64,000 bases of DNA from Geranomyces variabilis (Eukaryota; Chytridiomycota; Chytridiomycetes; Spizellomycetales; Powellomycetaceae): NCBI GenBank assembly GCA_027603065.1, contig JADGJP010000039.1, positions 162,253 through 226,252 of the forward strand, read 5' to 3'. This document shows, piece by piece, positions 44,201 to 57,324 of this stretch. A program made the position numbers and the translations under genes. Under the pieces are notes generated by a model. It was not told the DNA's origin, made no database searches, and saw only the letters and a program-made list of their open reading frames with translations. Position 1 is the first letter of the stretch; each line of letters starts with the position of its first letter.

Positions 44201-47200
44201 TCCGCTGGTAGATCCCGCGGTCGAGGGATGAATCTGAACAATTGCATACTGTAGGTCGAAGAGTCCCGTTGTTGCTGAAGCGTTGTTGACTGAGAACGAA
44301 ACGCCGGAAATCTGCGACAGCCACAGAGTGGCGGAGGAGTTTGACACCCCCGTGGTTTTGAAGCTGCTGATCTGCACAGATCCAGGCTGGGGAGCAGTCG
44401 TGTCCACGACAAATGAAACTGCCGAGCTCGTGCTTTGCTGTGAAGCGTCCGTAGCCACGACGAAGGCATAGTATGTCCAGTTTGCCGAGCCGACGCTGGC
44501 GTTCAGCGCAAGATTAGAGAAAGAGAACGTGGAGACCGTGCTGTTAAGCGGGGTAAGCGGAACCAAAAGCGACTCGGGGGCCATTGAAGATTGAGTGCCT
44601 GTTTAACCATCACGTCAGGGAAATGCGGCGCTTAAGGGCTATCCAGCACACGACTTTTTACCTAATGCCACTTGGAGCTGAAGCGCTGACCAGGTTGAAC
44701 TGATGCCTGCCCAGTGTATGGTAACCTTATCTTGCCACCTCTGCGCAGTGGCATTGATAGTGTTCAGGCCATTATCAATCCACACGGTTCCTTGCGTTGG
44801 CGGAGGTCTAAATCACGACGCATGGAAGAAAACGATAAGAATTTCCGACCCTCTTTTGAGTATGCCTGGCGACATACCTCTGGCCAACTGAAAAGCCGTT
44901 CGATATCGAAGATATCGTTAGTCCCTGGCAGGTCAAGGCCGAAACCGTCGTATAGATGGTAAAGTAGGAAGGCAACGGCGAATCCAAGCTGAACCGAGCA
45001 CTCCGGTTGAGGCCGACTGCGGTCGGAAGCAGAACGTCGGCAGGAGCCGCCAGGTAGTCGGATCCAAAAGACACCGTGTACGAGAGAATGGCACAGCTCG
45101 GGGTAGACATATCTTCCCAGGACGCAGAGACTGTGTTGGCATCGTCGATCTCATCAATGTCAATCTCGAAGTATGGACCATCGTACACTAACATTGCAAG
45201 AGATGTCAGTAGGTTTACTCAGGCTAGAGCGACAAGCGCAAGAATCTTCTCACCCCGACCCGGTGTCGGCGGTTTGAAGATGATGGTGACACCGTCGCTC
45301 ACGGCGGATGATCCAGGAGTGTTCAGGCTGTCCCAAGCTTGGACGGTGACAACGTACGACCGGTTCGGCGACAACACGAGATTTGAGGCCGTGACTTGAG
45401 TCAAACCTGTAATCCCGACTGGCTGGACGAGCTGTCCGGTCGTATTATCCGAGATCGACCACTGAGAAGAAGTGTAGTGTTAAGCGTCGACGTTAACATT
45501 CCTCGAGTCAACTCTCATGTGGCATACCATGTATCTCGTGATGGGGCAATAATGCTGGAAAGCCCATTCCGCAGAAATTGTGTTCTGATCCAGCGAAAAG
45601 CTCGTCGCACTGTTCTTGTTACTTAGCACCTGTCGGACGTACACTGGCACAGGACCGTGTGCCACAACGCCGACAGGATCGGACTTGAGGACCGATTTCA
45701 ATCCAGCCACGTTCGTGCCTTCAAGTATCACCGATATTTGGGTTCCTTGCGTGGCCGAGGTGGATAGCTCGAGGGCGGCCGTGGTCACGTTACCAACGGA
45801 CCTCCAATCCAAAAGCACGCCTCCGGGTGCAAGCGGGTTTGCCAACTGTTGCTCCCGCACGGCGACACGGTATGAAAGCATCCCGCTTTCAAGGTCGGAG
45901 AATGCGCCGTCCCAGACCACATTGATGGTGGAGGTTTCTCGAAGGCAGTCGGTACGGTGAAGGCTAAGCGGCGCCACCGTTCGAGTGGATGAGTTATAAT
46001 ACCCTCCACCAAACTGCGTCGCAATGTAGAGGTTTGATGCCTGACCCACTGGTGGAGTGCTATCCACGTCTGCGGTGGTCGTGATTGCAGATTGGAGACC
46101 GACGTTGTTTGTTGCTCGAATCGTTATGAAGTAACGGACTACCGTCGAGAATGCCAAGTATCTCGACGTGTCAAAGACGAAGGTGCTGCCAGTGACGTTA
46201 ATCTCGGGCGCAATTTCGGAGCCGCCCGTTGAGCTGCCAAGCATAATTGCCAAGTTGCTGATCCCGCTTTGAGGGTCGACGAAGTTTCCCCATTTGCAAG
46301 TGATGGCTCCACCGGGTGCTATGATCTTGGGACTGCACGAAAAGTCTGCAGGGGCGACGGGCGGTGTGCTGTCCACAACAATTGCATCGGTCGACATTGT
46401 CGATGAGAGGTTTACGTTCTTCTCGAAAGCAGTGCATGTGCAGTAGATTGCATCGCCGTCGTTGGCGCTCGTCAAATTGAACGAAGCCCTTGCTTTGGCG
46501 CTGGTAGGTGAACCGGCCGTCGGAAATGTCTGAATGCCGAAGTCCGTATACTGGGGATACGTCGAAATGGTTCCGCATGCGATTTCCAGGCTGGAAATCG
46601 CAAGATTGGAGCTTCCAGAATCGACTGAGCAAGCAATTGCTACGGCCGCCGCGGAAGCTCCGCCTGTGATGAACGGCGCTCCGTAAGTAATAACAGGAGT
46701 TGGCAAAGGACCCCGAAGAACCTGGCACACTGTGGTTAGACCATGGTCACGGTAGAGCGAAACCGGCCCGCCGAGACAATACCTTAAAAGGTCTCGATGT
46801 AGCTGTCACTGTGTCCGTCGCCTCGAACACTCCGAAAAGCGCCCGGACAGAAACATAGTAAAGCACGTTTGGCTTTAGTATCACGGGGTACAGTATCTGC
46901 CCGTATTGCTGAGCCTGCGATGGGATCAGCAGGCCATTCACCGTGTAGGGAACAACGTCCGTTCCCGCTGGGGACGTTCCCAACGCCCATTCGTAGTAGG
47001 CACCTGGGAGAGGGTGCGTGAAGTTCTAAAATTGCAATCACATATCTCAGTAGCTCGTTCGCACTCCGAAGTTCTAATTAATTATATGCGCTTACCGAGA
47101 ACGTGGCTACAAGAAGATTATCTTGCTGATAATCAGCGCTCTTGCTCGAATCGGATCCAATGTTAACAAAACCAGGCTTAGGACCTGCTAATGTGGTGGT

Positions 47201-50200
47201 GCCAACGGTCAGGTTGTGCACGGACGATTGGACTCCGGCGGCATTAACAGCGGAGACTGTAAAAAAGAGAAGATCCCAGAAAAGTTCAGGGGTTTGGAGC
47301 GCGGTCAAGCCGGCAAGAAAACCTACCGGCCATGAAGTAGGTGCCGTTTATCGTAAGGTTGAACGGAACGACGATGTAAGCTTGGGTCGTTGCGAGGAAG
47401 CCTGTCAAATCCACAAGACCAGGCTCGGTACCGAATCCAACCTGGTATTGGATGATTGGTGCATTTGCATCCTAGAAGCGGGGACCACTTTAGCAGTAGC
47501 CCATGCACTGAAACCCGGTATTTGTGACAAAACTAAGAGCCTTACCTGGAACCGGAACCAACCGCGCAAGAATGCATTGTCTGTGCTCCCAGAGAGAGTT
47601 GGTTGGTCGATGCTGGCGCTTCCCAATCCGGCGGAAATAAACACCGGAGCACTGACAACGATCTTCAGGGCGAGACTTGACGATGTCACCAATCCCGCGC
47701 CGTTGCCCGCCGTTGCCGACACCACGTATGTAACGCCTTCCACAAGAAGGGGGCTGGCTGTAATACCGCAGCCGCTCAGTGTTGCGGTTGTGTTGACCCC
47801 TGTGACCTTTACTGGCTCGCCGTTCACTTCCTCATAAAGTATGCACTGAAGAGTAGTCGGGTCAATGCTGGACTCTGGGTCACTCCAGGTCCAATCGATA
47901 GCGAGGTTCGACGTTGACGAAGCATAAATGGCGAGCCCGGCAGCGGTGAGATTGTTGTATGATAGACGAACCAGAATTGGCGGGGTCTCGTCAATCGTAA
48001 CGACCTGCGTTTGGACATATGTCACATTGGTGGCGCCGTTGTAGGCTTGGTGGGCACAGATGCTGAGATTCAGTGGCAGGGTTACAACAAACACAAATTC
48101 AGTGGGCCTCTTACCTCCAATCGTGGCGTAGAAACGACTACCCTGGGTAACTGAAATGCCATAGAGGATGGTTGACTTTCTCGTGAGGAACGTGTGATCC
48201 ACAACAGCTTCTGGGTAAAGCACCAGACCCGTTGAGTTGTCCGTGACGGTGACGGTATACATTGCAATGTCGCTTTCGGGGTCGTATGCGGCGTCCCACG
48301 ACATGGATATGTACGTCGTCTGAAACTGATAAGCCGGCAATCCTCCCGTGATGATTCTGGCGGTCTTAAACTGTGGGGCAGTGAGGTCGATATAAGTGCC
48401 TGCTGCGGAAGCCACGGTCGCCTGCGATGCGTCCCCGTTGTTATTCCACGCTCGAACATTGCAAAAGGCCAAGCTTCCTGCATCACGGAACAATTTTTCG
48501 CATTAGCTGCGGCGTTTCCATCGGCGACAAAGCATCAGATACTAACCATGCGGAACTAGGTCCGTATTCTGAACGCTCAGCGTCACTAAAAAAGCGGAGA
48601 GAGGAACCGGTGTCCATTTGATTATGTCTGTTGCGCCGGCGGAGCTGCCAAACGACACTTCCGTGCGGTTCAGCCCGTTCACAAGATCCGAGAATGGCGT
48701 CCAGCTGCAGGACAAGTTTGCGTTGTTGTCAATGTAAGCCATCTCAGTCCACAGGGTCCATCCATCGTAGACCGTGCCAGCGGTGGGGGGGAAAAAATCA
48801 ACTTTAATGGGCTGATTCGAACTGTTGAAAAGCTGATTTCCTGCATAATCAATAAGCTGCAGCTGGCCATAAAGAAGTACACCGTTCAGGGACTGATCAA
48901 CCGTGAACGTGTAGTTTGTGACTCCCGGATTTGATGGAACTTCGATCGTGGTAAATCCCGTGTATACGGGGACAAAGCCGTCCCCGAGTCCAATTTTCAC
49001 GTATTGAACACCAGAACCATAGCTGTTGGGATCGGTGAAAGCAAAGTTAACAACAACGTCGCCCGGCGACGCCGGGTTACTCCCATGCTGCAGCCAAACG
49101 CTTCCGCGTGGCGGAGTTGTGTCGACAATGTAGCCGCGGCGACAGCCCAACGATATGAGACCAGCCCAGTTGTTGGCCTGCACGCACAGGGTGTGATTCC
49201 CCTCGGGCAGTGAAAGATGAGGTATCTCGGCATTAACATCCTGTTCAAGCGTAAAGGCATCTTAGATATTACCTCATCAAAGCATAGCTTGACCCTGACC
49301 CACTTACCGAGCTTCCGCTGCCCGTGTTGAAGACTGGAAGCGTCCACCCGTTGAAAGGGATCCATGAACTGAGATGCGTTGGAATCAGACTGGGGTCCAT
49401 GGTGCTTGGTCCGATTGCGAAGTTGAAGTCTGCAAACGGCCATCAATATTCTTGATCGCCTTTCGAAGTTACGGTACCGCTAAACCGACTCACAAGCAAT
49501 GTCGCTTTCCACATCATCGAAGCCATTGAAATTAAAAACGGCGTTCTTCACAAGTTGGAAGAGATGTGAGCATACGTTACAGTTGTCCACAACTGGAGCT
49601 GATTCTACACATACCACAGTCACGCTGGTTGCATTCCAATCTTGGCGAAGCGCAGGGCCCATGAATATTGTGCCAACGCTCGGAGAGGTTACATCAATCT
49701 GAAGAGTGCCAAAAACGTCAGGAAGACGCACGTGACGAGGAGTACGCCGTGCACCCTGCTTACCAGGGTTCCCTTCGATAAAGCGACGGTTTGGAATCCC
49801 AGGGCATTCGACGCGCGCACCGCAAAGTAGTACGTGACGCCATGGACCAGAGTAAGGTTTCCGACGCTCACAGCGCTACTAGTTTGCGAGGCCGCGGTTG
49901 ATGTCCATGGAACAATTGCAGCAATGACGTTGGGCTCGGATCCCGTTCCTATGGCATATTCGAGGGAGGCTTGAGCCGTAGCGTCGGTGACAGTGTAGCT
50001 AAATCCAAGGCGATCGGTGAACCCTTGGCAGGCTGTGCCGCCAATCTGCTGGGAAAGATCGTAGGTAAAGCTTTGCATCGCCTTGCGTAGGGCCACGCGG
50101 GACAGGTTTTGGCCAATGGATATGAAGCTGTACTGATTGATTGGTGTGTACGACTCTGCGATTGCGATTACGGGGGCGCTGAGGTCCCACAGTATCTCCT

Positions 50201-53200
50201 TGGAGATCTGACTTTTGACGTTCTGCTGGTTGTAGACGAGGAGCGTGACAAAAATCTGTTTCTCGTCCAGCTTTGTTGCGTCGTCAAGACCCGGGAGGGT
50301 CAAAGAGTTGCCTTGGTCGCGAAGGATGAGGGACGGAGCAACAAGGCTGGAGTCACCAGGGTTCCACCCCACTGCAATGCTGGCGTTCAGTATTCCAGAC
50401 TCCGGATCCGCAATGTCAAATTTGGCAAAAAGCAGTGGTGCGAACGGCTGCAAGTTTGAAACTTGCGATACCACCAGCGAGTTTATGACCTTTTGCAAAT
50501 TCATCATATCAGTAGGCAGGGAGTATACTGGGCGCCTGTTGTTTGGGGCTCACCGGAGGCGTCTGATCCACCAGAGTACCGGAATCCTTGTGTGGTAGTT
50601 GATTCGACCCCGGCACCGGGCAGGTGCTCGCAATAGAGACCGAGATTTGGTCCAGGGCAATGCGAACAATGGTCACATACCACGATTTCGAGAACAAGAA
50701 AAAGTCAATAGTCACCCCTATGTCGATTTCCAGCTGCAGCGGTAGGATGTTGGCTGTGACGTCGATACACGTACCGACCGGGAACGTGGTGAGGGGAAAG
50801 TGAACATTGATAGGAACGTGCGTATCGGCCACGGTTCCCTTAGCAGTTAAGGTGATCTCGAGAAAAGCTCCCACCGAAAGAGACCCAGTCATAGCAACGC
50901 CGAATTCTGGGGTCACGGTGGGCTCTACTGTTAATCCCATCAAGCACACGGATACGCCGCTCTGGATTCCCATCACAGCATCAAACTCGCTGAAAACGAA
51001 AATGCTTCCCCATCAGTTGACCAGCGAAGCTTCCATGCCAGTGCCACTTAAAGACTTACAGGGAAAACGTGACGGGCACAAAGCCGGCAACCAGGAAGAA
51101 CTGTGTGGTTTTGAACAGCAAAATGCTCTTGCTGAACTCTGGCAGCATTCCACCGCCACAAATCTCCTGAGCGTTTTGAAACTCTGGATCGTTGCACACA
51201 TCCGGAATGCTCACGGTGAAACCAGGAAGTCCAAGATCAGAAAGAAGATCACGCTTTGCTAAGGAACGGGGGACTGCTTCCCGTGGCTCGTCGCCAGACC
51301 GATACCCTCGCCGGCTGACCGAAGTTGTCTTGGTAGATGAGGCAGTCTTTTTCAGCGAGCTCAGATTGATGATTGGCGTCGGGGGCACGAGCTGTTGTCC
51401 AACAACCGTGAGCGAGTAATAGTTTGGGTTTGGTTTGAACCCGTCTCCCAAGAGGCCCGGTAACCGACGCGGCAAGCTAAGAGAACGAGGTCAAAACGAT
51501 GCTCTTTGATGAGGCGGTTATTGAAGATACTTACTACTTGGTAGGGTCAATGAACTGCAACGTCTTCTGGTTTTGAATACTGACGTGAACGAAGGTGCTC
51601 CCGGGCGCAACCGAAGCAAAAGCGACACCTTTTCGAAGGATGGGGCCTGCAACGCTTGAATTGGCCAGAAGCACGTTTCCCAGAAACACGGAGTAGCCCT
51701 TAAGACTGTTCTCAGTGACCCGTATTTGTACGACTTTGCTCGAAACCTGGCTGGCAACGCCTGCAAGAGGCACGACGATGCTAACGCCCGGGGAAGCCGA
51801 AACGCTCGATCCGTTGTAAATTCCCTGATATCCGTTGTTCGGGAACACCAACGCGTTTCCGTCAGTGTCTGCCGCTGGCGTATTGGGAAACGATTTGGCA
51901 AACTTTGCTCCAAAGATACTGTCGATGAATGACTTCACTTTGTCATAGGCCGAGTGGAGCTTGGTCATCCAAGTCTTGAACGTCGTATATGCTGCTATAA
52001 AGTCGGCGGAAACCTGCGTTACAGTACTCACTACCGCTGTGTACACGTCAAGCAGCGGTGGAATGAACTGCAGCTCCGTTGAATACATAGTCGCAAGAGC
52101 CTTGACGTCGTCAAAGAACTCATCCTCGATGTTCGGCAAACGAGACTCCAAGGCGGCTTTGCTGAAGAGCAGCTTCATTTGTCCCACTGCTAGCTCCAGG
52201 GACGAGATCGTGTCTTGCACTCCCTAAAAATTGTACATCGCGACTGCGTTGAGAGAGAAACCTGGAGAAGCACTAGGTTGAAGGGTGGTCGCACCTGCAT
52301 CCCGACGACAACAGCATCGACTGCTTGCTGCGGGCAGTTGATGAATTGGGTGATGCCGGCAAAGATGTCGGCTGCATGTAAAAACCACATCTTTAATTGA
52401 CTCCTCCCGCGGAGGGGATGCTTCCCGAAGCGCATTCACATACCCAGCGACTGCGGCAGCTCCTGAAAGATAGGATCTATTCCGGTATGCACTGTGGTTT
52501 TGAAATCGTTCGCGAAGCCCAGAACTGCTTGTTCGATTGTGGCAAAGAATTGCGAGAACGAATTGAACTCGTCTGCATCATCTAACGAAACGATGTCAGG
52601 GATTGTCGTAAAGTCAACGTTGAAAGAAAACTTTGGCAGGCTGAAGTTTGAGCTGCTCGTGCCATCGACCAACGCCTTGACACTAGTAAACGCCGTGTTC
52701 AGGCCGGTGAAGGCTGTCATGACGCCTGTCCGAACCATTTCGAACTCTTTTTGGACATCATTAGCGTATTGGTCGAACAGGTTGCCGATGTTGGTGATGT
52801 CGGAGAGTTTGAAACCATTGAGCATGTCCATGTCGTACCCAACTTGGGCGTAAAACTGCAGCTCTGCATCGAATATTGATAGCTCTTGGTACCCGCCAAT
52901 GTCCACATACTGGGAGGAATTAAGGTTAGGCGAAGCGCGACTGCGGTTGTGAAAATGGAGCTTCATACTAACCAAGAATGCACCGGCACTGTCAGAGACA
53001 GATATGGTGAGTTGCGAGCGCAAGACGGATAAAAAGAGATCCACGCTGTTGTCAAAATTAACAGCCGCCCTGACTGAAAATGACATAGAGTTTGAGTTTG
53101 TACACTTCTGAGGTCTATCAGAAATATGAGCAGCCTACCGCCCACAATATCCGCGCCAAACTTTTGGTTCCACGAAAAGCTCGGAGTTTGGAGATGGAAC

Positions 53201-55671
53201 GACACAGAGGTGGTAGTTTGTACAAACGAGACAAGGTCCCGAGCGCGCAATGCGGCCGGCGACCGTTCTGCCGTTCGGTTCCAGTCTGAATGGCCGCGCA
53301 GCTCTTCGACGCCTGCGGCGACATCCTCAATGCTGAAATCTCTCTTCCTTGCCATGTAAGCTCCGGCAGCGGAGCGTCGAACTTGCGGATACGGGTGGAG
53401 TCCCGCAATCATGAGCATCAAGTTTTCCGATTTTTTTGAGCGGTAAGAGCCTAGAGCTCGCGCCGCTGTCATTTGGATGACTTCGGGCAGGGTAGAGTTG
53501 AGGTCGGTCGCGCTTGCAATCGAAGACAATGCATCCGCTCGCCGGGTAGCGCCAAGAGCCGCGAGAATCGTGGCGTGGTGAACGGCCTTGTGCGCTGCTA
53601 CGATTGCGCTTCGAGAAAAAGGCTCGTCCGCTTCTCCGGTCAGGTTCGTTCCTCTGAGCGATTTGTACGCTGCAGTGTCCTGTTGTTTTAATTTGCCGTT
53701 CAAAGATCGTGTCAGCTGCGCAGGATCTATGCACAAGCCAACCTAATGTAACCCTACCTGTTCAGCGAGAACCGCATTGAGACGACCGGCGATTTGATCC
53801 GAAGTTGCGACGTCGCCGTTGTCAGACGCCTTTCGCGCGATGTGACCGAGCGAGAGCATACCCTGCAGTGACACTCGGTTCGATATGGTCGTTCCTGAGA
53901 AGCAAAGCGACGCGGGTTAGATCTTACATTCGAAAGGAAAGAAAGTGCCTGCCTTTACCATCAAACGTTGCGTTAAAAGCGATTTCCGAGACGCCAGCGA
54001 CCACTGTAGTGCTATGAGCCGAACACTTTGTGATGGCCTGTAGCGCGCTTTCCTTGACCAATGATGCGACAGGCCTCCCCCCACGAGTTGTTTTGAACAC
54101 AGATCCAAACAGCGCGTCAGCAACCCCAGGTTGCTGCCTACAGAGCTCGCCCGCTAGATCAACTGCGACGTGTCCGTTCTTCTCGGTGACGTGTTCGCCG
54201 AGCACGCGCTCCATAATCGTCGCTTGCGAATCGGCGGGGAGCCTGTTCATCGCGACTCGGGCCGCGCCAAAGCATTTTGCTTTTTTGGCATGGGACGGGG
54301 TCGTTACACTGTTAATGATCGAGCCGTCAAAGCAAGCGAGGCCCTTGCGAACAATCCTGAGGGCCTCTTGGGGGGTGATAGGTGTCGGAAGGGCGGTGGC
54401 TCCGGGATGAAGAAGTAGAGATGTCTGTTCAAGCGTGCTCGGCGGGATCGGAAGGGCAACCGAAACGGAGCGCCTTTTTAGCAGGCGGACGGTCGTTTTG
54501 CCCGTTGTCTGCATGAATGCTTGCGGTGCAGAGCGCGGAGCAGAGTTATCTTCATCGGCCTCATCCCGCTTTGTCAGACCTGAATGGGCAGAGACGACTA
54601 CGGTTAAGTGAGGAAGTCTCTTTCATGGCTCTGATGGCTTTTGAAGCGAGCGCGTAGGCTCTTATGAAGCAAAGCATCTTACCGCGAGTTTGGGTCCCCA
54701 CAGTTCCGTGAGAAGACATATAGTCATCTATTGTCACTGACAATATGGCGCCATCCTGTCCCCTCAAGTAGTGAGCACATGGGAACAAAGAACCGCGCCC
54801 CACCCTCCTTTCTCACTGTTTGCCTACCGTATGGTCTTTGACAATTTCTTTATCACTCTGAAGCTGCATGTTGTTTTCTTCTTTCCCGCGAATTGCGCGC
54901 TTCTTGAAAACCACACGCCCGTTTTCGGGCTGAAGGTCGACCGTATATGCAGCATTGTGCTCACCGCCCAGATCAGTCTCGCTGATTTCAAAGTCGCGCT
55001 TGCGAATACCGCCGGAATCATGAATCTTGGCCGAGAAGATATTGACTATCCTGGAGCAGGACGGAAGCAAGGAAAGAAGTTAGAAACAGAAGCCAATTTG
55101 GGGAGTTGGGGGCCTTCGGTCTGCCTTCAGGCACACACCCTTTTTTGATTTCCAGGACTTTGGCATGCTCACGCGGATCATTGAGAATGCCGGCCACGTC
55201 TCCCTCGGGACTGAGTAGGAAGCCAAACCAGTATTCGTTGAAGTTCAGAACGTTGGGAGGCACGACTATGCGGCGGACTCCTCCTTCTGCGGTAGTGGTT
55301 TCTGAGACGATGGTGGGCTGGACGGGAAATGAGATTTGACAGTATGTACGCCCGGCGTCGTCAATCTCGTAGGGTATGACATTGAAGCGAGCATCGAGGT
55401 AAAAGTTTCCAACACTTTGTGATTGGCCCGAGTAGGTCTGTTTTGCGCCTTGGCTAGCGATGACCTGAGACAGATCCGACAGCGACTCTACGCTGGTGGA
55501 GACCTCGTAAAGGTACGTCTGGTTGAGGGTAAAGTGGACAGCGGCGGCAGGCGCGGTTGCCCAGCTCGCAAGAGCGGTGATGACGAGGAGAACAAGGGAT
55601 GTAGACGAAAGCCGACGGCGCCCGCTGCCGCCCGCCGCCGCAGCAGCGACGACCATGCGGTTGGAAAACAT
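38201..55671 (-). CDS. Giant secreted vitellogenin_N-like, EGF and FG-GAP-like modular protein
   Basis: Some 30 exons, roughly 4,500-5,000 residues. ATG 55671 opens a signal peptide (STSLVLLVITALASWATAPA). It leads into a lipovitellin-like beta-barrel (FTLNQTYLYEVSTSVESLSD ... TYCQISFPV ... EIKKG, then RIVNIFSAKI and TVDLQPENGRVVFKKRA), the hallmark of vitellogenin/apoB/MTP large lipid-transfer proteins. At about 54510-53150 comes an Ala/Leu-rich helical region like the vitellogenin superhelix. The middle (52-44 kb) has D-x-T-P-P/SGI repeats like the plus-strand giant. At about 42.9-40.7 kb there are EGF-like units (DIDECALAAGNRTAICGAGG, DVDECAG), a WSC-like block and an FN2-like block (GVPCVLPFYYN ... 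PWCFIDKN ... CSGVDWC). The C-terminus has FG-GAP-like DFDLDGIADIFW, DMDMDTVTDLVVW and DLNGDGISDLV. No membrane anchor. Confidence 0.75.
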
Positions 55672-56022
55672 TATAGCTGTGGTTGTGTGGGTGGGTCGGT
55701 GGTTGGTGGGGTTTCTGTCAGGTATCTCTCTAGTTGGGGAAACGCTTTCCTTTGGCTTGAGGGATGGATAACTTGAACGCGTCAAACGCGCGACAAGGCA
55801 GACGCGTAAGCACCAGACGCATAATCAACACCCTCGTTCTCGTCCCAGACTTTGCATATTTCCTAGTCTTTTGGATCTCGTGCATACGTCTCAACAAGGT
55901 TCTATTTCGGGGTCATAGCCCGAACTCCTTGCGGACGCTCCCGCCCCTCAATATAAGGTGGCAGGCCGCGAGCCGGCGGGACGTGAATACTGACATACGA
56001 GGAAGTGCTGCAAACAAACCGA
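55672..56022. other. Promoter side of the vitellogenin-like giant; no gene
   Basis: GC-balanced upstream sequence of the minus-strand giant. An open plus-strand frame starting at 55764 has no support and overlaps the presumed promoter. Confidence 0.35.
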
Positions 56023-56191
56023 GCTATATAAATTGGATGAACTGGATAAACCCTGACGAGCTGCTTGCTCACTGTTCACCCTCTCTTTCCTTCTTCCGTT
56101 CCCCTCCTCCTCGTTCTTCTCAGGGGCCTCTTGCTCCTCTTCCTTACCCCTCTTCCTCCTTCTCTCTCCTTCTCAGCATTTCTCGTCTGCA
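56023..56191 (+). promoter_or_regulatory. TATA box and pyrimidine-rich leader
   Basis: CTATATAAATT near 56024 is followed about 60 bp later by a C/T-rich tract of roughly 110 bases (CTCTCTTTCC..., CCTCCTCGTTCTTCTC...), which leads to the ATG at 56192. This is a typical core promoter plus initiator/leader layout. Confidence 0.5.
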
Positions 56192-56359
56192 ATGGCCCCC
56201 ACGCCACCGCCTGCACGGCGCTCCTTCAGTCCCGCCGCCGTCCTTTTGCTCGTGCTTGTCGTCTTAGACCTTGTGCAGAAATACGAGTGCTGGTGCTTCA
56301 TGCAAGGCTACCCTGTCGGAAAGCAAAGGAAAGCAAGTCGTCTGAAAATTCGAAATTGA
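56192..56359 (+). CDS. Short secreted ORF (55 aa), perhaps exon 1 of a lost gene
   Basis: ATG directly after the pyrimidine-rich leader, then a signal-like helix (FSPAAVLLLVLVVLDLVQ) and a short basic Cys-containing tail ending KASRLKIRN and stop. The length is small for a complete gene. It may be the first exon of a gene whose rest has decayed or is not recognised. Confidence 0.4.
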   Translation: MAPTPPPARRSFSPAAVLLLVLVVLDLVQKYECWCFMQGYPVGKQRKASRLKIRN

Positions 56360-56752
56360 AGGCCACTTAAGTGTCCGCAACGTTGAAAGCGCCCGAGCCA
56401 ACGGTCATGTCGAACGGTAACATTCGTACCCTACCTGCCTCTGCGAAATCCGAGACAGCTGACTCTCCCGTTCAGTCAAATGTTGAGATGGACTCATAAT
56501 GTATGACGCAAGTTCGATGTTGAGGAGGCGGTGGCAGTGGAGAGGAGGTAGAGAATTGACTCACGGATAGGACTGGATGGTTTTGTTAAACATGTAGAGA
56601 GATAGGCTCCGCTATCTGTTCCTGCTAAAACGGAATTCGGAAAGCCCTTCTGGGGCTGTTATGCTTGGTTAGAATGCCGGTGCAGCCATATAGAGCGAGC
56701 CCAGGCCGGAGTTAAACAGCCTCTCTGCGTGAATAGCTGGCTAAACAATGAG
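56360..56752. other. No gene seen
   Basis: AT-balanced sequence with only short frames. Nothing recognisable. Confidence 0.3.
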
Positions 56753-57237
56753 TCACCAGCCTTCCGTTCGGTCAGCGGTCAACTTATGCAAATTAATCGA
56801 TGAGGCTGTCAAAACCAATCCGCCGTGATTAAATGCATATTGCGCTGTGCGTGTTTCCCCTCCAGTATCTCGCGACATCTGTGCGAGAGATCTGTGCATT
56901 GCTCGGTACTCCTTTGAGTGTAGCCTCTCTAGGCTAGGCAGTGTGGACTCAACCCGTTGGTCCACAGAGGCAACAATATCGGCGTTCATTTCGACCAAAA
57001 CGCCGAGCAGGTCAAAATCCGCAAAATACCGGCCGCCACAGGTGATGGTGCATCCGATCCGTGTCGGAGCATACCCCTTCCTGGGGTTGGTGCTGAGTCG
57101 TAGGGTAGCGTGCGCTCCCTCTGAAGCTCCCGATACATGGACTGCTCGAAGTCCGCACTAACAGTATGACGCTTGGGACCGTATGCAGGCTCGCCAAACC
57201 GGGCCAACCACATTTGACAACCGTACATACACGTCAC
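56753..57237 (-). pseudogene. Hypothetical coding remnant with a frame change
   Basis: An open minus-strand frame gives RLSTNPRKGYAPTRIGCTIT then CGGRYFADFDLLGVLVEMNA and a charged tail (VDQRVESTLPSLERLHSKEY), stopping at 56753 and open back to about 57155. Immediately upstream another frame reads CMYGCQMWLARFGEPAYGPK, RHTVSADFEQSMYRELQRE. The two fit one protein if a base is lost near 57118. No family is recognised. Confidence 0.4.
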
Positions 57238-57324
57238 AATGCCCCGTATGTATCAGTGCTTCTCCAAGTCACAGCTGCATACGAGCAACAACGTGGGCTC
57301 TCTTGTCTTTCATCGAGAGGATAT

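Noticed and set aside
55764-56267. 167-codon plus-strand frame across the TATA region
   Set aside because: It spans the presumed promoter and pyrimidine-rich leader. The signal-peptide ORF at 56192 in another frame is a better candidate.
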